Assembly (NCBI GenBank): GCA_037962975.1
Contig: CM075669.1
Location: forward strand, 87,960,001 to 88,024,000
DNA: 64,000 nucleotides
Origin: Clitoria ternatea
Lineage: Eukaryota > Streptophyta > Magnoliopsida > Fabales > Fabaceae
Direction of reading: 5' to 3'
The first letter of the stretch is position 1. Each line of letters starts with the position of its first letter. A model generated the notes under the pieces. That model was not told the origin of the DNA. It worked only from the letters and a program-made list of their open reading frames with translations, and did not search any database. Positions 47,157 to 57,343 of the stretch are shown one piece after another. A program made the position numbers and the translations under genes.

Positions 47157-50100
47157 ATGGAGGTTCCGGCAAATCCGTGATGGATGTACAACCGGCTAGA
47201 TCACAGTCGACGAGTGACTGAGGAGTTTATGATGGGGTTGTTGGAGTTTATTCTATTTGATATGGTGAACACGCCTGGTTTTGAAGCAACTCAGAAGATT
47301 CGTTGTCCGTGCTCAACATACAAATGCATGAGTTTTGAATACGCGGATGATGTCATGTGCCATCTAAGTGAGAAGGGGTTTATGGAAAGATACTACTGCT
47401 GGTACAACCATGGTGAGCAGTTACCGCCCAGGACATTAGCCGTAACCGTGCAACAGTCTTACTCTGAGGTTGAAGGAAACAAGGATACGTACAACAACAT
47501 GGAGTAGATGGTGATGGATCATGTTGGATCCTCCATTGAGCATATGCTAGAACATGATGACCAAGCAGGGAATGAGGATGACAATGTAGAGGAGGATCCT
47601 AATCCGGAGGTGAAGAGATTTTATGATTTATTAGCTGCGGCTCAGACTCCATTGTTAGACGGGTGTGAGAGTCACACTGAATTATCTGCCTCCTTAGCTG
47701 CTTTAAGCCTAAAGGCAGATTATAATCTTTCAGGAGGTTGTTTTAATAGGATGGTCGATCTGATGAGTTCCACCATGCCTAGTAATTATTGAATGCCATC
47801 AAATCTATACCATGCTAAGAAAAGAGTGGCAAACCTGAGGTTGGGTTGTGTGAAGATAGAGTGTTGTGTTAGCGGGTATATGTTGTTCAGAAATGAGTTT
47901 GTAGACAAAAGTGTCACAAAATATATACACTGTAATGAGGACCGCTACAAAACTGTTAAAAGGAGAGGGAAAGTAACTAGGACCGCCAGGAAGAAAATGT
48001 GGAACTTTCCCATAACACCGCGTCTTCAACGCCTGTACGCCTCATTGTCCACGGCAAAACACATGCGTTAGCATGCTCTGAACCGAACACAAGAGGGTCT
48101 TTTGTGTCATCCTTCCGACTGGAAAGCATGGAAGTGTTTGGATGAGCTATATTGGACTTTTCAGGTGAGCCGCGCAATGTGCGACTTGGGTTGTGCACCG
48201 ATGGGTTCAACCCGTTTGGTCAATACGGAAGAGCGTACTCTTATTGGCTAGTCATACTGACCCCACACAATCTACCTCCTGATATGTGTATGAAGAGGGA
48301 GGTCATGTTTCTATCTGTACTGGTTCCAAGACCCAAAAATCCAAAGACGTAGATAGACGTCTTTTTGCAACCGTTGGTTGAAGAGTTGTCACAATTGTGG
48401 GATGTCAGGGTAATGACCTATGATTTGTCCTTGAAGAATAATTTGATGATGCGGGTTGTTTTGATGTGGACCATTAACGACTTCCCGACGTATGGTATGC
48501 TTTATGGATGGTCAACATCTGGGAAGCTTGCTTGCCCTGTATGCATGGAACATACCGGGGGGAATCACTCTCTGTTAGTGGCAAGACAAGTTGTTTTGAC
48601 TGTCATAGAAAGTTTCTACCGTTGGATCACCCGTTCGGGAGAAACAAAACCGCTTTTAAGAAGAACAAGGTTAACGAACCTCCACCCCGTAGGTTATCCG
48701 GTGCAAGGGTTTGATAGAGTCAAAAGTATCTGTAGATCTGGGATTAGAGTGTTAAGGAATTTGCGGGTTATGGGAAGGAACACCAATGGGTGAAGTAGAG
48801 TATCTTATGGGATTTGCCATATTTGAAAGACTTGTTGTTAAGACATAAAATTGATGTCATGCACACTGAACGAAATGTTTTCATGAATATTTTTGACACT
48901 GTGATGGACATCAAAGGGAGAACAAAGGACAACGAGCAGAGTCGTCTAGACCTTCCGATTTGGTGTTCTAGGAAGGAGTTGAAATTGAGGGATACGGGAC
49001 GTGGAAGAATGTTTAAACCGCACGCAAATATGTTTGAACTAGACATCAACAGATTGCTCTGTGTGTATGGATGAATGGGTTGACCCTGCCTGACGGATTC
49101 GCTTCTAACTTGAGTAGATGTGTCGACGTGAAGGAGGGCAGGGTGTTTGGCATGAAAAGTTATGATTGCCATGTGTTTATGCAACAACTACTACCGTACG
49201 TATTTTATGCCTTACTGAAACCTATTTGGAAATCGCTGGATGAGTTGAGTCACTTCTTTAAGGAGTTGACAGCAACTTTGTTAACTGAGGAAAAACTTTT
49301 GAAGATGGAAGAAAGTATCCTAGTCTTGATTTGTAAGTTGGAGCAGATTTTCCCACCAAATTTTTTTAACTCGATATAGCATCTGCCTATCCATCTACCA
49401 TACGAGGCCTTAGTTGGTGGCCCGGTGCAGTACCGTTGGATGTATCCATTCGAAAGGTGAACACCACAACTACTTAATTTCGTTGCAAACATGGTTTCCT
49501 ATAATAGTATTTTGTAACTTAACAATTATTTATGTTGTTCTAGATTCTTACGCTCTTTAGAAGACAAAGTGTCAAACAAAGTGTGCGTTAAAGCATCAAT
49601 TTGCGAGGCATACTTAGTGGAAGAAATGACCACTTTTACTTCTTTCTATTTTCCGACGGAGATAGAAACTAGAATGAGTGGAATTCCCTACAATCTTGGG
49701 GTGGCCACACACAAAGCGCTGGATGATCAAATTTCAATTTTTAACTATCCTGGTCATCCTGAGGGCAAGGTCACAAAATGTTACATTGATGAGAAAGATG
49801 GAAAGGCGGCTCACTTGTACATTCTTCTAAATTGCCCAAAAGTGGAACCCTATCTTGAGTAAGTCACCAACTTATACTTTGCATTCTAAAGCTAGCTTTT
49901 ATTATACCTAAATTTTTGTTCGTTAAATAGCTTATATGTAGATATGCTAAAACTTGAGCAAAATGATATAACTGATGACCGAATTCATAGTGAGGTATCA
50001 TCCAAATTCATCGGTTGGTTTGCACAACACGTAAGACCCGTATACCTTGTGCTTTTAGTTGTATTTCTAATGTTAGGTATCTAACGATGACCTATGTGTT

Positions 50101-50850
50101 GTGCTGTACATAGATTCAAGACCCTAATAACCATATTGAAGATCCCTTACTCTAAGCCCTTTCTTGGGGGCCGGTGAAAACTGTTAAAAAATGGCCCATT
50201 TACTACGTAAACGGCTACAAGTTTAACATGTTTCAATAGAGTGAAGGGATGCACACCCATAACTACGGGGTTTGTGTTAAAGGCACGGTCAGACAGTTAG
50301 AGGAAGACTTCTATGGAGTGTTGACAGATATTATTGAAGTTTATTTCTCCAGAAGACTAAGAAGAGATATTGTTCTATTCAAGTGTGATTGGTAAGACAA
50401 CACAATCGGTGTAGGAACAAAGGTTGACAACAACTACGGCTTAGTTGAGGTAAAGAAAAATGGTAGATATAAAGGGTTTCATCCCTTCATTTTTTTCCTA
50501 ACAAGCCGAGCAGGTTTATTACACGGACTTCCCTGGAGGGCACGGAACTGGTACGTAGTAATCAAGGCCAAGGTCTGAGGTCAGATCACTAATAATGTCT
50601 TCGATGAGGTTGAGGATGCTTATCAACTTGCTCCGAATGAGCTCAACGATAGTGATTTGCTGTTTAACATTGATCCAGTCATAATGGATGAGACGCTCGC
50701 CACTACAGGGGGTGAACACATTGATAAAAATGTTGTCTCCCAGTCAAAATGGTCTAGGGTCGATTTGGAGACTGAGGAACCTATTGAAACAGATAGCCAT
50801 AGTGACACTGAAACTGAGAGGGAATTTCAAACTAAAACAGACACAGAGTA
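47157..50850 (+). pseudogene. CACTA TNP2-like transposase, degenerate
   Basis: TNP2 cuts the element at its termini. From ATG 47157 the frame meets TGA at 47178, then has the transposase-associated domain (WMYNRLDHSRRVTEEF, KIRCPCSTYKC, HLSEKGFMERYYCWYNHGEQ). Stops follow at 47505, 47790 and 48069, with frameshifts near 48100 and 48590. The core includes NPFGQYGRAYSYWLVILTPH, NDFPTYGMLYGWSTSGKLAC, then LPYLKDLLLRHKIDVMHTER and NVFMNIFDTVMDIKGRTKDN. DUF4218 (49165-49440) includes YDCHVFMQQLLPYVFYALL and LPYEALVGGPVQYRWMYPFE. An intron and a C-terminal DUF4216-like part follow (50170-50580: NGYKFNMFQ, YGVCVKGTVRQLEEDFYGVL, LFKCDW). An acidic tail ends at about 50848 at a donor-like site. It is in the same orientation as the element. 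Confidence 0.88.
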
Positions 50851-50930
50851 TGTAGTTATTTTCCATATATACATATATACATATCTTTGTAGTCATAGAC
50901 TAACATTTATTTTCATGGTTTATTCTATAG

Positions 50931-52675
50931 ATGACAAGACGTTGACTACCCTTCAGCCGGGGTGGTGGTTTGAGGACCCCGGGATCCAGTCTGCAGGCCA
51001 CCACCTCTTCGCCACCCGGCCCCACCATCCCATAGCAGGCCACCACTCCTTCACCACCATAGCAGACCACACCATATCAGATCAATACTCCTTCACCACC
51101 ACAGCAGACGACCCCAGAGCAGACTTGTTCACCAGGTGGTTTGGATGACGCTGGCCTCGAGGCCACCCCACCTTCGGCATCCCCCTACCCATACTGGTCC
51201 CATTGCCAGCCAGAGATGAGTAAGTATACTATAATTTGTTTTAAGTTCATTGGTAGCTTGTTAGTTGCTTTGTATATAAAACTCACATAGTTGTATGTTA
51301 GTTAACTTAGTAGTTGTATAGATTGAACTGTACTGGGAACTTTTCTATTAGTAACAGGGCAACCGTTTAAATTTGGAAATGTTATATTTACAGGGGAGAC
51401 TCTACCGAAATTTTGGTAGCCTCCTCGTGTGTAAATTGTTTTATTTGTTTCTAATTATTGGTTATTACAGTTTTGTTGATAGTAGTTGCACTACTAAAGC
51501 GATTACTAAGGTCTTGAAGGCCCGGTGGGATGGACCATATATCTCTTAGACAGATACAGGGCAGGCTATCCAAGATAGGTGGTTTGACACCTTTTCGGTA
51601 AGCTAACACTCCTCTTTATTATAAATTTGTGGCTAATTCATATATTTGTTTTTAATATTGAAATACTATTTCATATAACAACGAGATTATCAGTGGACAG
51701 AGGGTATGATTGATGAGATTAGGAGGGTCTTTGCTACAAAGACCTCCAAAATCATTAAGAGTACCCTTTGGAAGGTGAGGGACAAGGGCGAGCGCCCTCG
51801 TTGGATCCCCGAGGACCACCGGGATGGGATGGTCTAGAAGTGGGGCGGTGTCTTGTTCAAACAGGCGGGTGCTCGGAACAAGGCAAACAGAGCCGCCGAT
51901 GCTGCAGTGTCAGTTTACACTGGGGGTAGCATTTCAACCCTCGAGCATAAGAAAAAATTTGTAAGTATATTTATGTTAAACATTTCTTTTATGATTGGAC
52001 TGACATATTTCCAACAATAATTTCAATGCTTGTTGTCCACTACAGGAGCTAAGGGAGCACCACGAGCCTTCCCTGTTTGAGGTCATGCAAATGAACAAGA
52101 AGAACAAAGTTGGTGCATGGGTTAACCAAAAGACTACTGATCTAGCGGTATTTTATTTTAACTTACACATGCTTATAATTTACAAATCAGCTTACTAACC
52201 TTATCACTATTTTACAATTATAGGAGGCGTATTAGGCCAGGAGGGCCGAGAAGGAGGCAGAGTTGGTGGCTTTCACTTCTAACGGGGAGATACCTACCAC
52301 CCTGTCTTGTTCCGACGACAACGCCATCTACATGGAGACTGTTGGCGGCATGAACAAGAAAAGAAGGGTGTTCGAGTTGGGCAGCGTGGGAAAGCAGATC
52401 GCAAAGAAAGGGAAGACCTCTTCCTCCTTTAGCCTTCCGACGGATGTTGTTCAGGTCATTCTAAACCTGAACAACGAGTTACAGGAGTAGCGACGCCAGA
52501 GGCAGCTTTTGGAGGAACGGGCCAAGGCGGGCCGATGATGGGCCGAGGAGCAGCGCATCGAGATTAGTTGATAACTTGTTGTGCAGTAGGAGCTACTGAT
52601 GCAGTTGATGGTGAGGCTCCCTCCCCTACTTCCGAGCTGCCACCACCACCACCAAAAGATCCCCTTCCCCTGTGA
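50931..52675 (+). pseudogene. CACTA TNP1/Ptta-like second transposase gene, degenerate
   Basis: The product would be the DNA-binding partner that recognises the subterminal repeats. Five exons with good splice signals can be drawn: 50931-51218 (Pro/Gln/Thr-rich, with TTPSPPQ-type repeats and several stops), 51471-51597, 51694-51960, 52046-52147 and 52224 to about 52675. Exons 2-4 hold the plant transposase (Ptta/En/Spm) domain: ITKVLKARWDGPYIS, WTEGMIDEIRRVFATK, WGGVLFKQAGARNKANRAAD, then LREHHEPSLFEVMQMNKKNK. Exon 5 has GMNKKRRVFELGSVGKQI and a basic, Gln/Arg-rich region, ending in a Pro-rich tail. Stops include TAG or TGA codons at about 51547, 52488 and 52536. Confidence 0.82.
51323..51425 (+). 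repeat. Block duplicated upstream of both transposase genes, copy 2
   Basis: It matches 46534-46625 with moderate divergence (shared ACAGGGGAGA(C/T)TCT.CCGAAATTTTGGT). It sits in the first intron of the TNP1-like gene. Confidence 0.7.
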
Positions 52676-52899
52676 TTTTACTTTTTTTATGTTTCATTTG
52701 TTTGTATATTTAACGACTAGCCACGACATTGTATTTTTTATGTTTATATTATATATTCTATTCAATATTTATTTTTTGTCATTCTTCGTTTATAACTTTT
52801 ATGTCATTTGATATTTCTAGTTTAAAATTAAATGAACAAAACCTATATTCAAAATATTAATATTTTAAAAGTCAACAAAATTAAATTTTTTAAAAATCA

Positions 52900-53464
52900 A
52901 AAATTAATATTAGCGACGGAAGTAACGCCATCGCTAATTCATGATGAATTAGAGACGGGTAACTTGGTCGCTGAATACCTAACTTTAGCGACAGCTACGC
53001 GTGGTCGTTGTGCAAGCAATAGTAGCGACGGAAGAAGTTGGTCGCTGTGTAGGTACTAATAGCGACCGAACAGAACCGTCGCTAATATTGAGTAGTGAAC
53101 GACCACATCACGTTGTCGCTATTGTTGAGTAGTCAGCAACCATGGACTCCCGTCACTAATATTTGTCTGCAGTGACGATAGGCTGTGGTCGCTACCCTAC
53201 AGAGGTAGCGACACCGTTATGTGGTCGTTGTGTAGCACACGTAGCGACGGGATGCGTCAATAACATAGGGACCCCTTTAGCAACGACATTACACCGTTGA
53301 ACATTAGCGACGGAAGTCTTACGCATCACTGTGTTTTCAGTGACGATTGGATTAGCGATGGTGTTGTTTTCGTCCTAATATTTGTCGCTAATGTTGTTAG
53401 CGACGACGACAACATAATTTAGCAACCAGATTCGTCTGTCACTAACAGGTTTTTTTTAGTGGTG
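52900..53464. repeat. Right subterminal repeats and terminus of the CACTA element
   Basis: About twenty copies of TAGCGACGG, GTCGCTAAT and variants in both orientations end in GGTTTTTTTTAGTGGTG. The preceding 52676-52900 is AT-rich and featureless. Confidence 0.9.
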
Positions 53465-54758
53465 ATGAGTGATGACCATTGATAATGTTAGATGGTTAAT
53501 AATGATGGTTGATGGCCATTAATGAGGGAACTCATTAATAGGTATAGCTTTAAAATGCATAATAATGAATATGAGCACCAAATCCATGGTAGTTGTGGTG
53601 GATTAAACAAAATAAAAAGTAGTTTGAGATTTAAAATGGTATAAACACCAAGTGGTTAATTAGGAACATTTAAATATTAGTGGTTTGGATAGAAAATAAT
53701 TGTATGGTACATTGTGTGATGTAGGAAACGACCCCATTGACGAACTGGGACCTTCAGACCGCGGTGAATACTACTTCTCTTGAGGTATGAGGGGGTAACA
53801 TTCCTAAATGCATGATTTTATCCATTATTGATGTGTATGTATGGATGTTTCTATAATTTGGCTTAGATGAATATCTTGATGTTTATGTGATTTGGAATGC
53901 ATTTAGAATGAGTTGTGTTATGTGGTGAATGTTGTTGGGATGATGATCATGATGTTAAGTTTGATTCATGGTAATGTGACTTGTTTGTGAATGGCATTAA
54001 GACCATGATTGAATTAATTGCAATTATATTGGACATCCCATGACATGTAAATTGATAGATGATGTTTGCCACTAACTATTGATATGAATGAAATCTAATG
54101 ATAATTGGTAATGGTTAAAAATGATGAGGACATTGAAATCCACTAAGTGATGGTGGTGAGTTGTTGATTATGGAGTGACATTTTAGGATGCACGGTGTGA
54201 GAAATGGATTCATTGACATTTGTATCCATGGCATATCATACGCTGTCTATGTGTAAGGGTTCTAATAGGCGGGCCCAGTGGGAGGGCGGCCCTGTGCATA
54301 GGTAAATTATTTGTTCCCTAGTGATTTCAAGGAATCACGAAGCTGTACATAGTTTGGTGACGAGGCACCCTATGTGGCAGGCCCAGTGGGTGGGCGGCTC
54401 TATGATGAGCAATTGACCTTGGTGTCCCTATGGGGCACGGCTCTCTCGATGTATGTTCGGAAGGGGTCCGTAGCACTTTTGGCAAGTGAGGCCATGATGT
54501 TGATTCGCAAGTCACAGGGTGACTAGTGCTATATATGGGCAATAGTAGTTTGGTACCAATAAAATATGGTGTTATGCATCAAGATTTAAGATATAAGTGT
54601 ACACATTTACTACTACAGTAGTGGTATAGTAGCACACCTATGCTTGACCTACATGTTATATGATGTTGTTTCCCACAGTCGAATTCTTGATTTGATAATG
54701 ATTCCTTGTGCATATGCATTAGCCATAAGAGCATTAGCATATAGCCGGAGACATGCCG
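53465..54758 (+). mobile_element. 3' LTR of gypsy element B, second part
   Basis: Sequence resumes in the GATG-rich style seen before 35941, with the ATG target duplication at its start. It contains two related blocks (GGGCCCAGTGGGAGGGCGGC near 54271 and AGGCCCAGTGGGTGGGCGGC near 54379) about 108 bp apart. It is interrupted at 54758 by gypsy element C, so the rest of this LTR lies beyond the window. Confidence 0.65.
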
Positions 54759-56157
54759 TGTAACATCCCTGATGTTTTAATGAGAATTATAAGAAATGGG
54801 AAATGATTAGTAAATGTTTTAGAAGTTTTATTTAATATTTGTTCTGTCTGAACCAGAGACGGGAAAGCCGGTGTCGAGATCGGTCTCAAGAGAGCGGTCA
54901 GGCGGAGTTAAAGATTGGGAGTGTAAGAGGAGAGCGGACAGGGCCAGGAGGTTTGGTCCGAACCGTTGTGAGGAGAGCGCCTCACACGGAGTCATAGCCC
55001 GGATTAACCTCATAATGACTAAAACAACGAATGTAGGTAACCAAGAGGTGAGCACGGATGAGGTATCCGATCTCTCAGGTTGTAGCTCGGATTTCCGAGG
55101 TATGAACACTAAGTTAGGACGTCGGGGGCCGATATTCATATTGGGCCTATACTCTTGCGAAGTATTAGAGAGTTATGAATAATTAAACGTTGTGGGAATA
55201 AATAAGTGTAATTGATTTGATAACTATGCAATAGTTTAATATAGTGAAATTGATTAAATTTAGTAAGAATACAAATAAAATAAAGGAAAAGACGATCTTG
55301 CCCATGAGCTATACATATATATAAGGAGATTCTCTTCCTTCCCTCTTCATTATTTACAAGTTACCTTTGCTGTTGGTCTGTTCCTTCTCTTTCGTTTTTC
55401 TCTCCTCTCTTAACGCTGATTTGCATACGCTGGAGAGGGACTCCATTTGTGTCTAAACTTCAATTGAACCCCATTCCTGTGATCGAGGCTTCAAGGTGAG
55501 TCTACTGATCCGTTCCAATTGTGATTCCCTTATTCCTTTTATTCTTTGGCTGTTAAGGGCCATGCATGGCTATATTCGTGGTTGTTCTCCACTCCTCCGG
55601 TGAGTGTGAGCCCAAATGCAGTCCATGAACTAAGGGCGTTGAAGTGACGAGCTGTACTTTATGATCCGTAGGTAGTAGGTTAAGCAACGGAAGACTGAGT
55701 GACGGAGTTGAGACTGCGAAACCAGTGCTCAAAGGAAGGAATCGACACAGAGAACAGATCATCGAAGCGTGGAACCAAAGTAAGGGGGGTGTTCGGGTTA
55801 TAATTAATTAGAATAGGACTCACTTCTTATTCAGGTCATTGAGGTAATGTAAACAGGCTAAGGAAAATGTTGCTAAACGTAGTTATGTGTTTATGCTTGT
55901 GCATGTGTGACTGGGTTCATTAATTAGTGGAAGATCGGGTGTGGTTGAGTTTATCATGTTATGATCTTGTGATATCTAATGTTGAAATGATCAGCGTTAT
56001 GTGACGTCGGGTTAGCAAGTAGGCTACCCGAGTGATGAGGAATTGATATTATTATGTAAAAGGTAAACTGTTGAATGATTATGTGGTATGGGATGGCCGA
56101 CGGTATATGATAGCCCCTCATTTCCGGCTCCCGTGGTTTCGTGCCCAGTTGAGCTAC

Positions 56158-56255
56158 CCAGTGGTCAAGTAGGACCCAGTGGTCGAGGTGGAGAGTCAAG
56201 CAGGACTCGGTGAACCAAGCAGGGTTCACGGGGTGTCAAGTAGGACCCCCAGCTG
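56158..56255 (+). repeat. Short tandem repeats in the element C LTR
   Basis: Five imperfect units of about 18-24 bp follow the pattern GTCAAGTAGGACCCAGTG, GTCAAGCAGGACTCGGTG, ACCAAGCAGGGTTCACGG, GTCAAGTAGGACCCCCAG. The same array is in the 3' LTR at about 63190-63290. Confidence 0.85.
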
Positions 56256-56807
56256 AAGGCCAATCCTTTAGTATCCGGATACTAGGAGTCAGATTGTATG
56301 AGAGTCAGTTGTGATCGTGATGAATGTGATGGAATTGTGTAGTTGGTTTAATATAGTTACTGTATGTAATACACTATGTTTCGGTATGCTTACTTACAAG
56401 TGATGCTTGATGTGTATGTATAAATATGCATGTATATTTGTTAAGTTCCATTCTATATTAATTACAATGCCAAACACTCACCCTTGCCCTTTTTTTTTTA
56501 GTAACCAGTGACAGGGAGGGGGAAGGAGCCATGGAGTCGCGCCAAGGGGGAGAACGATGCCAGGGTCCGAGTGACTTTGAGTGACTCTCTATAGAGTTAT
56601 ATAGATGTATAAGAACTTCCGAGTAGTACTAATTAGTTGTGTTTAATTAAGGCCGGACGAATGCAAATCTATATTTTAAAATGCATTACTGTCATTTACA
56701 TATGTTGTTGTGGTAGCTATGACAAACCTTTGATTAACAGAATCATTTTTAGGGTGAGACTTGCGGAAGTCCGTCTGTATGTCTTGTCTAATCCGGTGTG
56801 TGAAAGG

Positions 56808-56895
56808 TATTCGCTCAAGCGAATAGAAACCTCGTTTAAGTGAGAGTCCGGAATCTCGCTTAGACGAGTAGGGGCCTCGCTCAAGCGAGAAACCC
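56808..56895. repeat. CGCTCAAGCG palindrome cluster in the element C LTR
   Basis: Four imperfect palindromes, TTCGCTCAAGCGAA, CTCGTTTAAGTGAG, CTCGCTTAGACGAG and CTCGCTCAAGCGAG, are spaced about 20-25 bp apart. The same cluster is in the 3' LTR at about 63843-63930. Confidence 0.85.
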
Positions 56896-57116
56896 TGATT
56901 TCCCTTTCTCCCATCCGTTGTGTTTAAATTAACTTGCTTTTCTTTTCTAGACCTCATTTAATTAATCTAACTGTGACTGCTGTCACTTAAATAAGTCAGT
57001 AAAAATAAATGCTTTTTCACTAAATATCGATTAATTTTCAAGAAAAGGAAAAATTTATCGTAAGAGGTAATTGTTTGAATAAAAATAAATGCAAAAATAA
57101 CCTAGGATGTTACACT

Positions 57117-57128
57117 TGGTATCAGAGC
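57117..57128 (+). other. Gypsy element C primer binding site (initiator tRNA-Met)
   Basis: TGGTATCAGAGC begins two bases after the 5' LTR end and is complementary to the 3' end of initiator tRNA-Met. Confidence 0.93.
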
Positions 57129-57343
57129 GGTTCTTTCTAGAGCCGGTGTGTGGGCCGATCTAGTGATTGTGATAGTTTTATGAAGGTTGATTGTATTTTG
57201 TTGTATTGAGATTGTGTGTGGTCTGGCATCGTTCCCTTGGCACTCCACTGGCGTAGTATTCTATGAATATAAGGTAAGTTTACGATCCCTTGACTGATCT
57301 TGGTTATTAATGGTGATGTGTTTGCTCATTGTAGAATTACTAA

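Larger units (their letters stand above)
35942..53464 (+). mobile_element. Complete CACTA (En/Spm) transposon, 17.5 kb, with captured host gene pieces
   Basis: The left terminus is CACTACTAAAAAACC (35942). The right terminus in inverse complement is CACCACTAAAAAAAACC (ends 53464). The 3-bp target duplication ATG is present at 35939-35941 and 53465-53467. Both ends carry dense TTAGCGACC/GTCGCTAAT subterminal repeats. Inside, in order, are a pyrimidine-rich GC-richer block, an unidentified captured fragment, UTP14 exons on the minus strand split by a Copia element, 77-bp tandem repeats, a TNP2-like gene and a TNP1/Ptta-like gene. Both transposase genes carry stops, so movement would need enzyme from elsewhere. 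Without the Copia element it would be 12.4 kb. Confidence 0.92.
54759..57114 (+). repeat. Gypsy element C 5' LTR
   Basis: TGTAACATCC...GGATGTTACA. It contains a TATATATATAAGG promoter-like motif (near 55313), a pyrimidine-rich leader (55330-55410), short tandem GTCAAG(T/C)AGGAC repeats (56160-56255) and palindromic CGCTCAAGCG motifs (56810-56895). The 103-residue open frame at 54871-55182 recurs in the 3' LTR but has no domain and is not called a gene. Confidence 0.95.

Noticed and set aside
54871..55182. A 103-residue open frame present in both LTRs of element C (54871-55182 and 61905-62216)
   Set aside because: It is conserved only because the LTRs are near-identical. It has no domain, several substitutions change residues, and an overlapping open frame exists on the other strand.
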